Assembly: GCA_003246675.1 (NCBI GenBank)
Contig: QJZQ01000143.1
Location: 1-48,601 of the forward strand
Direction of reading: 5' to 3'
Source of the DNA: Nitrospirota bacterium
GTDB lineage: Bacteria > Nitrospinota > Nitrospinia > Nitrospinales > VA-1
Length of the DNA stretch: 48,601 nucleotides
Within the stretch, counting starts at the first letter, position 1. Every line of letters starts with the position of its first letter. Both the position numbers and the translations under genes were made by a program. The notes under the pieces are model-generated. The model was given only the letters and a program-made list of their open reading frames with translations, searched no databases and was not told the origin of the DNA. Below are positions 37,533 to 46,547 of this stretch, piece after piece.

Positions 37533-38744
37533 TCAGGAAATATTTTTCATCATGTGCCCGAGTTTCTCCTGCTTCGTTCTCAGGTATTTGATGTTGTCCT
37601 TTTTGGGATGGATTTCGATGGGCACCCGTTCGACGATCTCCAGCCCGTAGCCTTCCAGGCCGACGATCTTCCTCGGGTTGTTGGTCAGCAGGCGGATCTT
37701 GCCCAGACCGAGCTTGCTCAGAATCTGCGCTCCGATGCCGTACTCCCTGAGGTCGGGCTTGAAGCCCAGCGCCTCGTTGGCCTGTACCGTGTCCTGCCCG
37801 GTGTCCTGCAGGGCGTAGGCCTTGAGCTTGTTGACGATGCCAATGCCCCGGCCTTCCTGGTAGAGATACAGGAGGACGCCCCGGCCCTCCTTCTCGATCA
37901 TTTCCATGGCCTTTTTCAACTGTTCGCCGCAGTCGCAGCGATAGGAGCCGAACACGTCGCCGGTGAGGCACTGCGAGTGCACGCGCACGAGCGTCGGCAC
38001 CGCCGGGTCGATCTCCCCTTTCACCAGGGCGATATGGATCTGGTCGATCAGCACATTGCGGAAGGTGACCGCGCTGAAATCACCCTGCGGAGTCGGCAGG
38101 GTGGTGGTGACGACTTCCTCGACCAGGGTCTCCTGATGCAGCCGGTATTCGGCGAGATCCTTGGTGGTGATCATCTTCAGGCCGTGGGTTTTGGCGTATT
38201 GCGTCAGCGTGGGCACCCGCGCCATGGTGCCGTCGTCGTCCATGATCTCGCAGATCACGCCGGAAGCATCGAGGCCGGCCAGGCGGGACATGTCCACCGA
38301 CGCTTCGGTCTGCCCCATGCGTACGAGCACGCCTCCATCGCGGGCTCGCAGCGGGAAAATGTGCCCCGGCTTGACCAGGTCGCCCTTCGCGCTTTCAGGG
38401 TTGATGGCGACGCGGATGGTCTGCGCCCGGTCGGCGGCGGAGATGCCCGTCGTCACGCCTTCCTTGGCGTCGATGGAAATGGTGAACGGCGTCTCGAAGA
38501 GAGACTGGTTGTCCTCCACCATCATGCTGAGGCCGAGTTCGCGCGTGCGCTCCTCGGTGAGGGCGAGACAGATCAGCCCGCGGCCGTACTTGGCCATGAA
38601 GTTGATGGCCTCGGGGGTCACTTTTTCCGCGGCGATCATCAGATCGCCCTCGTTTTCCCGGTCCTCATCGTCGACGATGATAATGAGTTTTCCCTGGCGC
38701 ACATCTTCCAGGGCTTCAGGAATAGAACTGAATGGCTTGCTCAA
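37533..38744 (-). CDS. ribBA: Bifunctional 3,4-dihydroxy-2-butanone-4-phosphate synthase / GTP cyclohydrolase II
   Basis: [32 protein letters not shown]...; [24 protein letters not shown]. Confidence 0.97.
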   Translation of the reverse strand: MSKPFSSIPEALEDVRQGKLIIIVDDEDRENEGDLMIAAEKVTPEAINFMAKYGRGLICLALTEERTRELGLSMMVEDNQSLFETPFTISIDAKEGVTTGISAADRAQTIRVAINPESAKGDLVKPGHIFPLRARDGGVLVRMGQTEASVDMSRLAGLDASGVICEIMDDDGTMARVPTLTQYAKTHGLKMITTKDLAEYRLHQETLVEEVVTTTLPTPQGDFSAVTFRNVLIDQIHIALVKGEIDPAVPTLVRVHSQCLTGDVFGSYRCDCGEQLKKAMEMIEKEGRGVLLYLYQEGRGIGIVNKLKAYALQDTGQDTVQANEALGFKPDLREYGIGAQILSKLGLGKIRLLTNNPRKIVGLEGYGLEIVERVPIEIHPKKDNIKYLRTKQEKLGHMMKNIS

Positions 38745-38762
38745 AACGTTTTCCTTCGAATT

Positions 38763-39416
38763 TTACAGGAATCCATGTTTCCGGAGAGAATCCAAAGACA
38801 CGCCGCTCTCCCCCCGGGCGGCCCCGAGAATGGTTTCGCAGGCTTTAAGGACGTATTTGCCAATGATATCACATTCGATATTGACCCTGTCGCCTATTTT
38901 CCGCCCCTTCAGGTTGGTGTGCGAAAGGGTGAAGGGAATGATCGATACGGTGAAGCGGTTATCCTGACAGGCAAAGGCGGTGAGGCTGATGCCATCCACC
39001 GCGACGGAGCCTTTTTCGACGATCAGCGGCGCAAGCTCTTTGGGGTGCTCGAAGCGAAACAGGGTCTCCCCCGGCCGCGAATCGATAGACACCACCGTCC
39101 CCATCTGGTCGACATGGCCGGAGACAAAATGACCGCTCACTTTCTGCGACGGCGTGAGCGAACGCTCCAGGTTGAGCACCTCCCCTTCCCGGATATCCTG
39201 GAAGCCGGTGCGCGCGAGGGTCTCGCCGCTTAAATCCACCGTGAAGCGGTTGGCCTCCGCCGTGCGGACGGTCAGGCACACGCCGTTGACGGCGATGCTC
39301 TCGCCGAGTTCGAAACCGGTGAAATCGTCCCCGGTGCGGACGGTGACCTCGGCCCGCCCCTCGGAACGATGGATCTTCGCCACCTGGCCCTGGCTTTCGA
39401 TGATGCCGCTGAACAT
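38763..39416 (-). CDS. ribE: Riboflavin synthase alpha chain
   Basis: [17 protein letters not shown]...[13 protein letters not shown]...[14 protein letters not shown]. Confidence 0.96.
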   Translation of the reverse strand: MFSGIIESQGQVAKIHRSEGRAEVTVRTGDDFTGFELGESIAVNGVCLTVRTAEANRFTVDLSGETLARTGFQDIREGEVLNLERSLTPSQKVSGHFVSGHVDQMGTVVSIDSRPGETLFRFEHPKELAPLIVEKGSVAVDGISLTAFACQDNRFTVSIIPFTLSHTNLKGRKIGDRVNIECDIIGKYVLKACETILGAARGESGVSLDSLRKHGFL

Positions 39417-39422
39417 GTCGAT

Positions 39423-40565
39423 CTATCCTTTAATAGTCGTTGGTGCGTTGCGCGGCCGGCCTTCCAGCATCCAGTCGCAGCCGACGGCGGTGACGCTGAG
39501 CCGTTCGAGCTTAAGCGCCTCGGCCATTTTTCCCGCGCCCAGGCCGCCCACCGGCCCGGGGGCGGCTTTGCCGCCGATGATGAGCGGGGCAACGAACATC
39601 GCGACACTATCCACCAGGCCCGCACCGAGCAGGCTGGCCGAAAGTTCGCCCCCGCCCTCGACGAGCAGGGAGGTGATTTCGCGCCGGCCCAGTTCATCCA
39701 TGAGCTGATTCAGGTCGAGGCCGCCCGCATTTTCCGCGATGGGCAGGACCTCCACCCCCATTTTTTCCAGACGGCTTTTTCTCGCGCGGGGAAACTCCGG
39801 CCCCGCCGCGAGAAGCACGCGCCCGGCGCCGGCGCCGGCACCATCAAAAACCCGCGCGCGCGTCGGAACACGGCCGAGACGGTCCAGAATAACACGAATG
39901 GGAGCGCGCGGCTTCCTTCCCGGCAAGCGGACGGTCAGTTGCGGGTCGTCCGCGACCACCGTCCCGGTGCCCACCAGAATGGCATCCACCCCGGCGCGCA
40001 TCTCGTGCACAACGCGGCGGGCCCTGGCTCCGGTGATCCAGCGCGAGTCCCCCTTCCGCGTGGCGATCTTACCGTCCAGCGACATGGCGGTCTTGAGAAG
40101 GGTCCACGGACGGCCGCTGACGATGTATTTGTTGAACGCGAGGTTAATCTCGCGGCAATCCTTTTCCAGCACACCGCAGAGCACCTCGATGCCGGCCCGC
40201 CGGAGGGCGCGAAGGCCCCGGCCGGCCACTTGCGGGTTCGGGTCCCGCTGGCCCACCACCACCCGCCGCACCCCGGCGCGAATGAGGGCCTCGGTGCACG
40301 GAGGCGTGCGGCCATGATGGCAGCACGGTTCCAGGTTTATGAACAGGTCCGCCCCTTGCGCCCGGCCTCCCGCCTGCCTGAGAGCGAGGATCTCGGCATG
40401 CGGCCCGCCCGCCTTGCGATGGTAACCCTCGCCCACCACGCGGCCATTTTTCACCAGCACCGCACCCACGATGGGGTTGGGCCGGGTGCGCCCCTTGCCC
40501 TTCAGAGCGAGTTCGATGGCGCGGCGCAGGTGCTTTTCGTCGCTCTTGGATGCGGTATGTGCCAC
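39423..40565 (-). CDS. ribD: Bifunctional diaminohydroxyphosphoribosylaminopyrimidine deaminase / uracil reductase
   Basis: RTRPNPIVGAVLVKNGRVVGEGYHRKAGGPHAEILALRQAG...NLEPCCHHGRTPPCTEAL; reductase C-terminus. Confidence 0.96.
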   Translation of the reverse strand: MAHTASKSDEKHLRRAIELALKGKGRTRPNPIVGAVLVKNGRVVGEGYHRKAGGPHAEILALRQAGGRAQGADLFINLEPCCHHGRTPPCTEALIRAGVRRVVVGQRDPNPQVAGRGLRALRRAGIEVLCGVLEKDCREINLAFNKYIVSGRPWTLLKTAMSLDGKIATRKGDSRWITGARARRVVHEMRAGVDAILVGTGTVVADDPQLTVRLPGRKPRAPIRVILDRLGRVPTRARVFDGAGAGAGRVLLAAGPEFPRARKSRLEKMGVEVLPIAENAGGLDLNQLMDELGRREITSLLVEGGGELSASLLGAGLVDSVAMFVAPLIIGGKAAPGPVGGLGAGKMAEALKLERLSVTAVGCDWMLEGRPRNAPTTIKG

Positions 40566-40624
40566 AAGTGTCCCCTGTTCAATAACCCCTTCCGCCCGGC
40601 AGCGGGCCGCCGGGTGATGGCAAC

Positions 40625-40652
40625 AGTATAACCGGGTTTGGAATTATGCCAA
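40625..40652 (-). promoter_or_regulatory. Sigma-70-like promoter for the rib operon
   Basis: Minus strand TTGGCA - 16 bp - TATACT, about 60 bp before ribD. Confidence 0.5.
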
Positions 40653-40660
40653 GAGTTGGA

Positions 40661-40720
40661 TCAGCCGCGCTTGCGCCGCAGCAGGTCCACCCTGCGGTTT
40701 TCGATGCTGCCGCGTTGATA
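40661..40720. repeat. 60-bp direct repeat, copy 1 (displaced duplicate of motB 3' end)
   Basis: TCAGCCGCGCTTGCGCCGCAGCAGGTCCACCCTGCGGTTTTCGATGCTGCCGCGTTGATA; 59/60 identical to 40743..40802. Confidence 0.95.
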
Positions 40721-40742
40721 GCGGAATCAGACCGGGGCCGGG

Positions 40743-40802
40743 TCAGCCGCGCTTGCGCCGCAGCAGGTCCACCATGCGGTTTTCGATGCTGCCGCGTTGA
40801 TA
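40743..40802. repeat. 60-bp direct repeat, copy 2 (authentic motB 3' end)
   Basis: Same 60 bp with a single mismatch (A at 40774 versus C at 40692); encodes YQRGSIENRMVDLLRRKRG-stop of MotB. Confidence 0.95.
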
Positions 40803-41564
40803 AACGATTTCGATACGGCGGTTGGCGGCCCGGTTGGCGGGGCTGTCGTTGGGAACCTTCGGACGGAACTGGGCGAAACCCTCGATGCTCAGGTCTTCCG
40901 GATGAAAGCCGGATTCGACGAACATGCGCGCCACCTCCGCCGCGCGCGAGGCGGAAAGCTCCCAGTTGGAGGGAAAGCGTTCGCTATGGATGGGAGAGTC
41001 GTCGGTGTGGCCTTCGACTTTGACCTTGTAGCGGAATTGATTGAGCAGACGGAAGGTCTGCTGGATGATCTCCACGCCCTGCGGGGTCATCCTGGCCTGG
41101 CCGGGGGAAAACAGCACGACGTCGGCGATGGTGATGACGGCGCCGCGCTCGTCGGAACTCACCTGCACCTGGCCCGCGAGTTCGTTCTTGAACACGAACT
41201 CCTCCACTTCGGAGATGATCTGTTCGACCTCCTTGGCCACCATGGCGCCGACTTCATCGACGGCGAGCACGGCGCTTTCATCGAGCTCGGATTTGAGTAC
41301 CTCCAGCCCTTCCCGCACCCCGGCTTCGGGAATGGTTTCGACGCCCAGGGCGTGGCGCAGCGATTCCTTGATCTGCCGCCATTTTTTCTCCTCGATGGTG
41401 CCCATGGCAAACAGCAGGATGAAGAAGACCATGAGCAGGGTGACGAGGTCGGCGAAGGTCATCACCCAGGCGGGCGCGCCCTCGTCTCCTCCTTCCTCAT
41501 CCTCGTCGTCATCGAAATCGTCTTCCGGAGGCGGGCTTTTCTTTTTGTCTGCGCCTTCGCTCAC
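40743..41564 (-). CDS. motB: Flagellar motor protein MotB (OmpA-like C-terminus)
   Basis: APAWVMTFADLVTLLMVFFILLFA (plug/TM with conserved Asp); VEGHTDDSPIHSERFPSNWELSASRA. Confidence 0.94.
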   Translation of the reverse strand: MSEGADKKKSPPPEDDFDDDEDEEGGDEGAPAWVMTFADLVTLLMVFFILLFAMGTIEEKKWRQIKESLRHALGVETIPEAGVREGLEVLKSELDESAVLAVDEVGAMVAKEVEQIISEVEEFVFKNELAGQVQVSSDERGAVITIADVVLFSPGQARMTPQGVEIIQQTFRLLNQFRYKVKVEGHTDDSPIHSERFPSNWELSASRAAEVARMFVESGFHPEDLSIEGFAQFRPKVPNDSPANRAANRRIEIVYQRGSIENRMVDLLRRKRG

Positions 41565-42371
41565 TTACTTTTTCTCGCTCGCGGATTTTTGATCGGCGCT
41601 ATCGGCATCCTTCCTGTCCTTCTTGCCGTGATAGGAGTCCAGGTAATTTTCCAGCACCGACTTCATGAAACGCGGGTTGACGCCTTTACGGATGTAGGAG
41701 ATGCCTTCCAGCACCAGGTTCATCTCCAGAGTTTCGGTGGCGCTCCTGCGCTTGAGTTTGACGGTCATGGGAATGAAGATCAGGTTGGCCACCACCGCGC
41801 CGTAAAAGGTGGTGATGAGGGCAATGGCCATCTTGGGGCCGACGCTGTTGACGTCCGACAAGTCGGCCAGCATCTGGATGAGGCCGATGAGGGTGCCGAT
41901 CATGCCAAATGCGGGGGCGAAGGCGCCCATTTCCTTGAAGATCTCCCAGCCGTCCTTGTGCGATTTTTTGATCTGCTGAATTTCACGCCGCAGCAGGGCG
42001 TTGACGGTGGCTTCGTCCTTGCCGTCGACGGTCATCTCCAGGCCCTTCTTGAGAAACTCGTTTTCGATCTCGCCCAGCTTGGATTCGATGGCGAGCACCC
42101 CGCCCTTACGCGCCACGTCGCTGATTTCCACCATGGTGTCGATGAGCTGGTAATGATCGGATTTTCTTTCAAGGAAGACGCGCAGGAACAGCTTGAGCAC
42201 CTTCATCAGTTCGCCGAAGGGAAAAGCCACCAGGGTGGCGGCGAGGGTGCCGCCGAGCACGATCATCGCCGAGGGGGCGTTCCAGAACAGTGTGAGACCG
42301 CTGTTCATCAGGATGGATGACAAGACGAGGCCAACGCCCGCGACAATGCCTGCTATGGTTGCAAAATCCAT
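41565..42371 (-). CDS. motA: Flagellar motor stator protein MotA
   Basis: MDFATIAGIVAGVGLVLSSILMN...APAFGMIGTLIGLIQMLADLSDVNSVGPKMAIALITTFYGAVVANLIFIP. Confidence 0.94.
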   Translation of the reverse strand: MDFATIAGIVAGVGLVLSSILMNSGLTLFWNAPSAMIVLGGTLAATLVAFPFGELMKVLKLFLRVFLERKSDHYQLIDTMVEISDVARKGGVLAIESKLGEIENEFLKKGLEMTVDGKDEATVNALLRREIQQIKKSHKDGWEIFKEMGAFAPAFGMIGTLIGLIQMLADLSDVNSVGPKMAIALITTFYGAVVANLIFIPMTVKLKRRSATETLEMNLVLEGISYIRKGVNPRFMKSVLENYLDSYHGKKDRKDADSADQKSASEKK

Positions 42372-42374
42372 GGT

Positions 42375-43730
42375 TTAGGACGGGTGGCAGATTTTGATCG
42401 GCCCCTTGATGGGGTCCATCGCGTGAAATTTAAGCACCTTGCTGACAATTTCAGAGTCGAGAACGGTGCCGCTTCTCAGAATGTTGATTCCCGATTCGGA
42501 GTACAGGTCCGACACCAGCTCCATGCCTTCGGTAAGGGCGAACACCGAGCACTCCATCTCGGCTTTACCGCCGCTTGGGCGCTGCTGGGTCTCGACGCAA
42601 TGCCTGAGCACGGCGAGCACCTGTTCGTCGAACAGCTTGCCGCCCTGGTCGAGCATGCGGGCAAGGAGAGTGGCGACGCTCTGCCCGGGCTGGGCCACAC
42701 GGGAGTGGTCGAAATAACTCACCGCGGAAATAATGCGCGAGCCCACGGGAATCTGTTCTCCGTACAAGCCGTCGGGAGTGCCGGAGCCATCGACGTTCTC
42801 GTGCAGGTGACGCAGGATGTCGGCCACCAGCTCGAAACCGGGAAACCCCTTGAGCAGCATCTCCCCCACCAGGGGGTGGGTGTTGTACTTCCTGTTCTTT
42901 CGCTCGTCCATCGCTTCCTGGCGCCTCTCCTCGGTGGGCAGGGCGATGATGCCGAGTTCGTGCAGCCGGGCGGCGGTGCGGATGTTGCGGACCTGATAAT
43001 TCCTCAACTCCATCTTCTCGGCGATGGCCACCGACAATTCGGCCACCCGTTCGGAGTGGCCCCGGTGGCTGGCCTGATGCAGTTCGATGATGCTGGCCAG
43101 CAGCGTCTCGGTGGAATCGAAGCGGCCGCTCAGCTCCTCGATCATCGAGGAAATCTGAGCGTTCTTGTCCTCAAGTTGCCGGTTGAGTTCCTGCATGTCC
43201 TTCAGGTTGTCGGCCAGACGCTGCTTGTCGGCACGGAGTTCGCTATTGAGCCCGGCAAGGTTCTTGTGAAAATTATTGAGCTGCCCGAGCGAGGTTTCGA
43301 GCTGCCGGTTTTTCTCGTACAGGGCGTGGCTGAGCTCGGACACCTTGAACACCGACCGAAGAGCATAGCCGACCTCGCCGGGCTTGAGGGGTTTGGCAAG
43401 GTAGGCATCGGCCCCGGCGCGCCGGGCCCGAGCGGCGGCATCCGCGCCGGCCTGGTAACCGGAAGTCAGGATCATCGCGGCGCGGGGCTGCAACTTGCGG
43501 ACGCGCCGGCACACCTCGAAACCGTCGGTGCCGGAAAGTTCGATGGCGCAAAACACCACGTCCCAGCGCTCGCTGCGCACTTTTTCCAGCCCGCCGTCGG
43601 CATCGGCAACAGGGTGCACCCGCGCTTCGCCTTCCCCCAGTTCGGCCGCGAGGGCCGCTTGAACCACTTGCGCGGTCCCCGCATCCGGGTCGATCAAGAG
43701 AATGTTCTTTTCTTTTCCCGTCAGGCTCAA
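42375..43730 (-). CDS. Receiver-like plus coiled coil plus HD-GYP-like domain protein (degenerate motifs)
   Basis: NILLIDPDAGTAQVV...WDVVFCAIELSGTDGFEVCRRVRKL...AYLAKPLKPGEVG; coiled coil; LHELGIIALP...HPLVGEMLL...LHENVDGSGTPDGLYGEQIP. TTG start at 43730 inferred; ORF opens at 43832. Confidence 0.82.
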   Translation of the reverse strand: MSLTGKEKNILLIDPDAGTAQVVQAALAAELGEGEARVHPVADADGGLEKVRSERWDVVFCAIELSGTDGFEVCRRVRKLQPRAAMILTSGYQAGADAAARARRAGADAYLAKPLKPGEVGYALRSVFKVSELSHALYEKNRQLETSLGQLNNFHKNLAGLNSELRADKQRLADNLKDMQELNRQLEDKNAQISSMIEELSGRFDSTETLLASIIELHQASHRGHSERVAELSVAIAEKMELRNYQVRNIRTAARLHELGIIALPTEERRQEAMDERKNRKYNTHPLVGEMLLKGFPGFELVADILRHLHENVDGSGTPDGLYGEQIPVGSRIISAVSYFDHSRVAQPGQSVATLLARMLDQGGKLFDEQVLAVLRHCVETQQRPSGGKAEMECSVFALTEGMELVSDLYSESGINILRSGTVLDSEIVSKVLKFHAMDPIKGPIKICHPS

Positions 43731-43816
43731 GGCCCTACTCCCTTTCGGTAACCCGATAAAGCCCGGAGAAGCGCCGCCCCGCGAAGGGCCGCACCCAGGC
43801 TCGCCAATAAACTTAA

Positions 43817-43843
43817 GTATCGGCAAAACCACCGGAAAATCGA
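43817..43843 (-). promoter_or_regulatory. Weak sigma-28-like element upstream of the HD-GYP-like/motAB cluster
   Basis: Minus strand TCGA - 15 bp - GCCGATAC; -10-like half close to GCCGATAA, -35-like half poor. Confidence 0.25.
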
Positions 43844-44029
43844 CCGCTCCGGCAAAAAAAGGGCCGGGCGGGCATTCTATAAGCGTTTGATCTTAGGATA
43901 AAAAGGCAGGCAAATCAAGCTTCAGAAAGACTTTTACAGAAGCGGCATGGCTCTCTTTCGAGCACTCTCTCGCGCAAGGCTTCAGGGTGGACATGCCCGA
44001 TTGAAACCCATTTCGGCAAGGGGATAAGG

Positions 44030-46405
44030 CTAGTCCTCGTCGTCCTCCATGTCGTCCTCGATTTCGGTGAAGCGCGGGCCGGCGACGCAGCGAAAGCCGA
44101 CGTTCAGGCACCGTTCATCGGGGTCGAAGGTGTTGCGGTAAAAGCATTTGGAATGCACCAGGTAATTGAGCCAGGAGCCACCGCGCACCACGCGCCCGGT
44201 GGTGTGCTTCGCCGCGTGCGGCTGAATGCACCACTCCCAGACGTTGCCCGCCATGTCGAAGCAGCCGTAGGGGGAGATGCCCTGCTCGAAATCCAGCACC
44301 GCGGTGGTCTGGCCGATCATGAAGTCGCAGGTATTGGCGAAGCCGTTCTGATAGCCCATCGCCTCGCCCCAGGGGTAGTCGCGCCCATCGGTACCGCGGG
44401 CCGCCTTCTCCCATTCCTTCTCCACCGGCAGGCGCTTGCCGAACCACAGGGAGAACACCACGGCTTCGTAATAATTGATCCCGGTCACGGGTTGATCCGC
44501 GCGGCTGGAATATTTGGGGAACAGGGGTTTGTGGTTGGGGTCGAACTCGCGGTACAGGGCGTTGGTCACGGGAAATTTCATGATGGCGTATTCCATCAGG
44601 TTGATCTGGTCGTCCTCGTGCTTTTCATCCTGATAGATGAATTTGCCCGCCGAGATGGTGACCATTTCGCCGTAGCGTTTGATGACCGGCAGGTTCACCT
44701 GGGCGGCATCGCTGGATTCGGCGAAAAATCCGGCAAGCTCCGGGAGTTTCCGCAAGGGCTCGAAATCGAGCCGGTCGACCAGGTCGTGAAGGTTCAGGCC
44801 GTGCATCGCGCACAGGAGTTCGAGCACGGCGAACAGCACCCGGCTGTCGCGCTTCTCGCGCACCAGCCAGGGGCGTATGCGGGCCCGGAGCGCCTCTTTG
44901 CCGCCGATTGCGGCAAGCACGTCCTCGATCCGTACCTTGCGGAACGGGGCGAAGGCGGGCTCGCTTTCCCGGCACTGGTACTTGAGCAGATGCTTGACGA
45001 GCAGCCGCACCTTCTCGGATAGACCCTCGGCCTCGGTGAGCGCCCGGCCGCAGAGAAACAACGCCCCTTCTTCGAGGAGGATTTCGTACAGCTCCTCCAC
45101 CGGCACCATGCCCGCGAGAAAGATCAGGGTCTCCTGCCATTTTTCGTCGCGGCAATGGGCGCGGACGATGTCCCGCCAGGCGGAATCTTCGGCCAGGCGG
45201 CGCGCCGCAAGGTACTCCTGAAATGCGGGGTGCCGGTACTGCCACCGCCGCGCGGTCTCCTGAAGCACCGCCCCCTTCGGCAGGCCGGCCGCTTTCTGAA
45301 GAAACGGCTCCTTGCCGTCTTCCTTGTCAAAGCCCGTCTCAAGGGTGTCGAAACGCGCCGAACGGCCCGCGGTGAGCTGCTCCAGGGACACTTCCATCAG
45401 GCGCTTGAGCGCCGCCGTCTCGCCGCCCTCCTGACACAGGCCGTCGAAAAAGGCGCGGTAGAGCCCGCCCTTGCCCAGAAAATCCTCCAGCCCATGGGCC
45501 TCGTGAATCCGGCGGATCATGTTGAGCAGAATCGGCGTGTTGAACAGTTCGGGGTAACAGCGGCCCAGCGCGGCCAGAGGCCGGTGAGCGGCGGCGTCTC
45601 CCAGATAAGCCTTTTGCTGTTTTTCGTCCAGGGGAGCGAACGACACCTGAAAGCCCGCGTCCTCGCCCCGGCGGACCAGTGAATCGGTGGCCAGGGGGCC
45701 GAAGTCGAAATGGCGGCTGGCCAGAAAAATGAAATTGGAGAGGAAGGCATTGTCGTTGATGAAAACCTCGCAATAGGTCTGGAAACGATCCTTGAGCTCC
45801 ATTTCATCGAGGCCGTCGAGCAGGAAAAGAATCCGGCTGGAGCGAAACAGCGATTCGATGGTGCGCCGGAGAACCGCCTCGTCGAGCTCCAGGCCGCCGA
45901 GCGCTTCCCGCTCCTCGAGCACCGTGGCGAGAATCTCCTTGAATACGGAATCGAAGAAATGGGCGAAACCGCTTCCCTCTTCCAGGGCCGACAGATTAAA
46001 ATAGACCGGAAGCGGGTAGACGGGATGCGCAGGCCCCTGCAGCAGGACCTCCTGGTAGCGTTTGAAGTGGGTGGTCTTGCCCATGCCCGCACCCGCCTCA
46101 AGGCGCACCTTGAGCCGGGGCACTTCGAGGAGATCTTCATGAATCACCCGCGGGGTGGGGAACACCTGCTCGTGCAGGCTCTGCCGGTGCCCCGCCGGGT
46201 TCAGGTCGAGCAGATCGCGCCTGAGGCAGGTTTTGCTGCGCGGGCCCGGTCCGAGGATTTCATCGAGATCGGCGCTCACCTTTTTCAACTGGTGCTTGCG
46301 AAAGCAGGCGATGACCCACTCGCGGGATTCCTCCAGAGTCGGCTGGACGGCGGGCGATGAGCTGCCCCCGCGCCGCCTGAGAGATAAATCTTTTTCTTCG
46401 CTCAT
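44030..46405 (-). CDS. NACHT-type STAND NTPase fused to C-terminal formylglycine-generating-enzyme (SUMF1/FGE-sulfatase) fold domain
   Basis: Walker A RLEAGAGMGKTTHFKRY; Walker B RILFLLDGLDEM; helical NACHT C-terminal region; FGE-like INYYEAVVFSLWFGKRLPVEKEWEKAARGTDGRDYPWGEA...GCFDMAGNVWEWCIQP...RVVRGGSWLNYLVHSKCFYRNTFDPDERCLNVGFRCVAG. Confidence 0.9.
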   Translation of the reverse strand: MSEEKDLSLRRRGGSSSPAVQPTLEESREWVIACFRKHQLKKVSADLDEILGPGPRSKTCLRRDLLDLNPAGHRQSLHEQVFPTPRVIHEDLLEVPRLKVRLEAGAGMGKTTHFKRYQEVLLQGPAHPVYPLPVYFNLSALEEGSGFAHFFDSVFKEILATVLEEREALGGLELDEAVLRRTIESLFRSSRILFLLDGLDEMELKDRFQTYCEVFINDNAFLSNFIFLASRHFDFGPLATDSLVRRGEDAGFQVSFAPLDEKQQKAYLGDAAAHRPLAALGRCYPELFNTPILLNMIRRIHEAHGLEDFLGKGGLYRAFFDGLCQEGGETAALKRLMEVSLEQLTAGRSARFDTLETGFDKEDGKEPFLQKAAGLPKGAVLQETARRWQYRHPAFQEYLAARRLAEDSAWRDIVRAHCRDEKWQETLIFLAGMVPVEELYEILLEEGALFLCGRALTEAEGLSEKVRLLVKHLLKYQCRESEPAFAPFRKVRIEDVLAAIGGKEALRARIRPWLVREKRDSRVLFAVLELLCAMHGLNLHDLVDRLDFEPLRKLPELAGFFAESSDAAQVNLPVIKRYGEMVTISAGKFIYQDEKHEDDQINLMEYAIMKFPVTNALYREFDPNHKPLFPKYSSRADQPVTGINYYEAVVFSLWFGKRLPVEKEWEKAARGTDGRDYPWGEAMGYQNGFANTCDFMIGQTTAVLDFEQGISPYGCFDMAGNVWEWCIQPHAAKHTTGRVVRGGSWLNYLVHSKCFYRNTFDPDERCLNVGFRCVAGPRFTEIEDDMEDDED

Positions 46406-46547
46406 CGCATCTAAACCTTCGAAAGTATTGAGAATTTCAAAAACGGGCCTGCCGCGAAAATAATCCGGTCAGGCGGGGTTCCGGGCAACCTCCCGGCCCC
46501 GACGCGTTTCAATAGTATCATATCCATCTTCCCGAACCGGGGCATTC

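Noticed and set aside
37206-39233. 675-aa plus ORF across ribH, ribBA and ribE
   Set aside because: Antisense to three clear riboflavin genes; no domain recognisable.
40566-40742. FMN (RFN) riboswitch upstream of ribD
   Set aside because: The leader is short and contains none of the conserved RFN sequence blocks; only a GC hairpin and a promoter-like pair are visible.
40797-42320. 507-aa plus ORF antisense to motA/motB
   Set aside because: Shadow ORF spanning two real genes.
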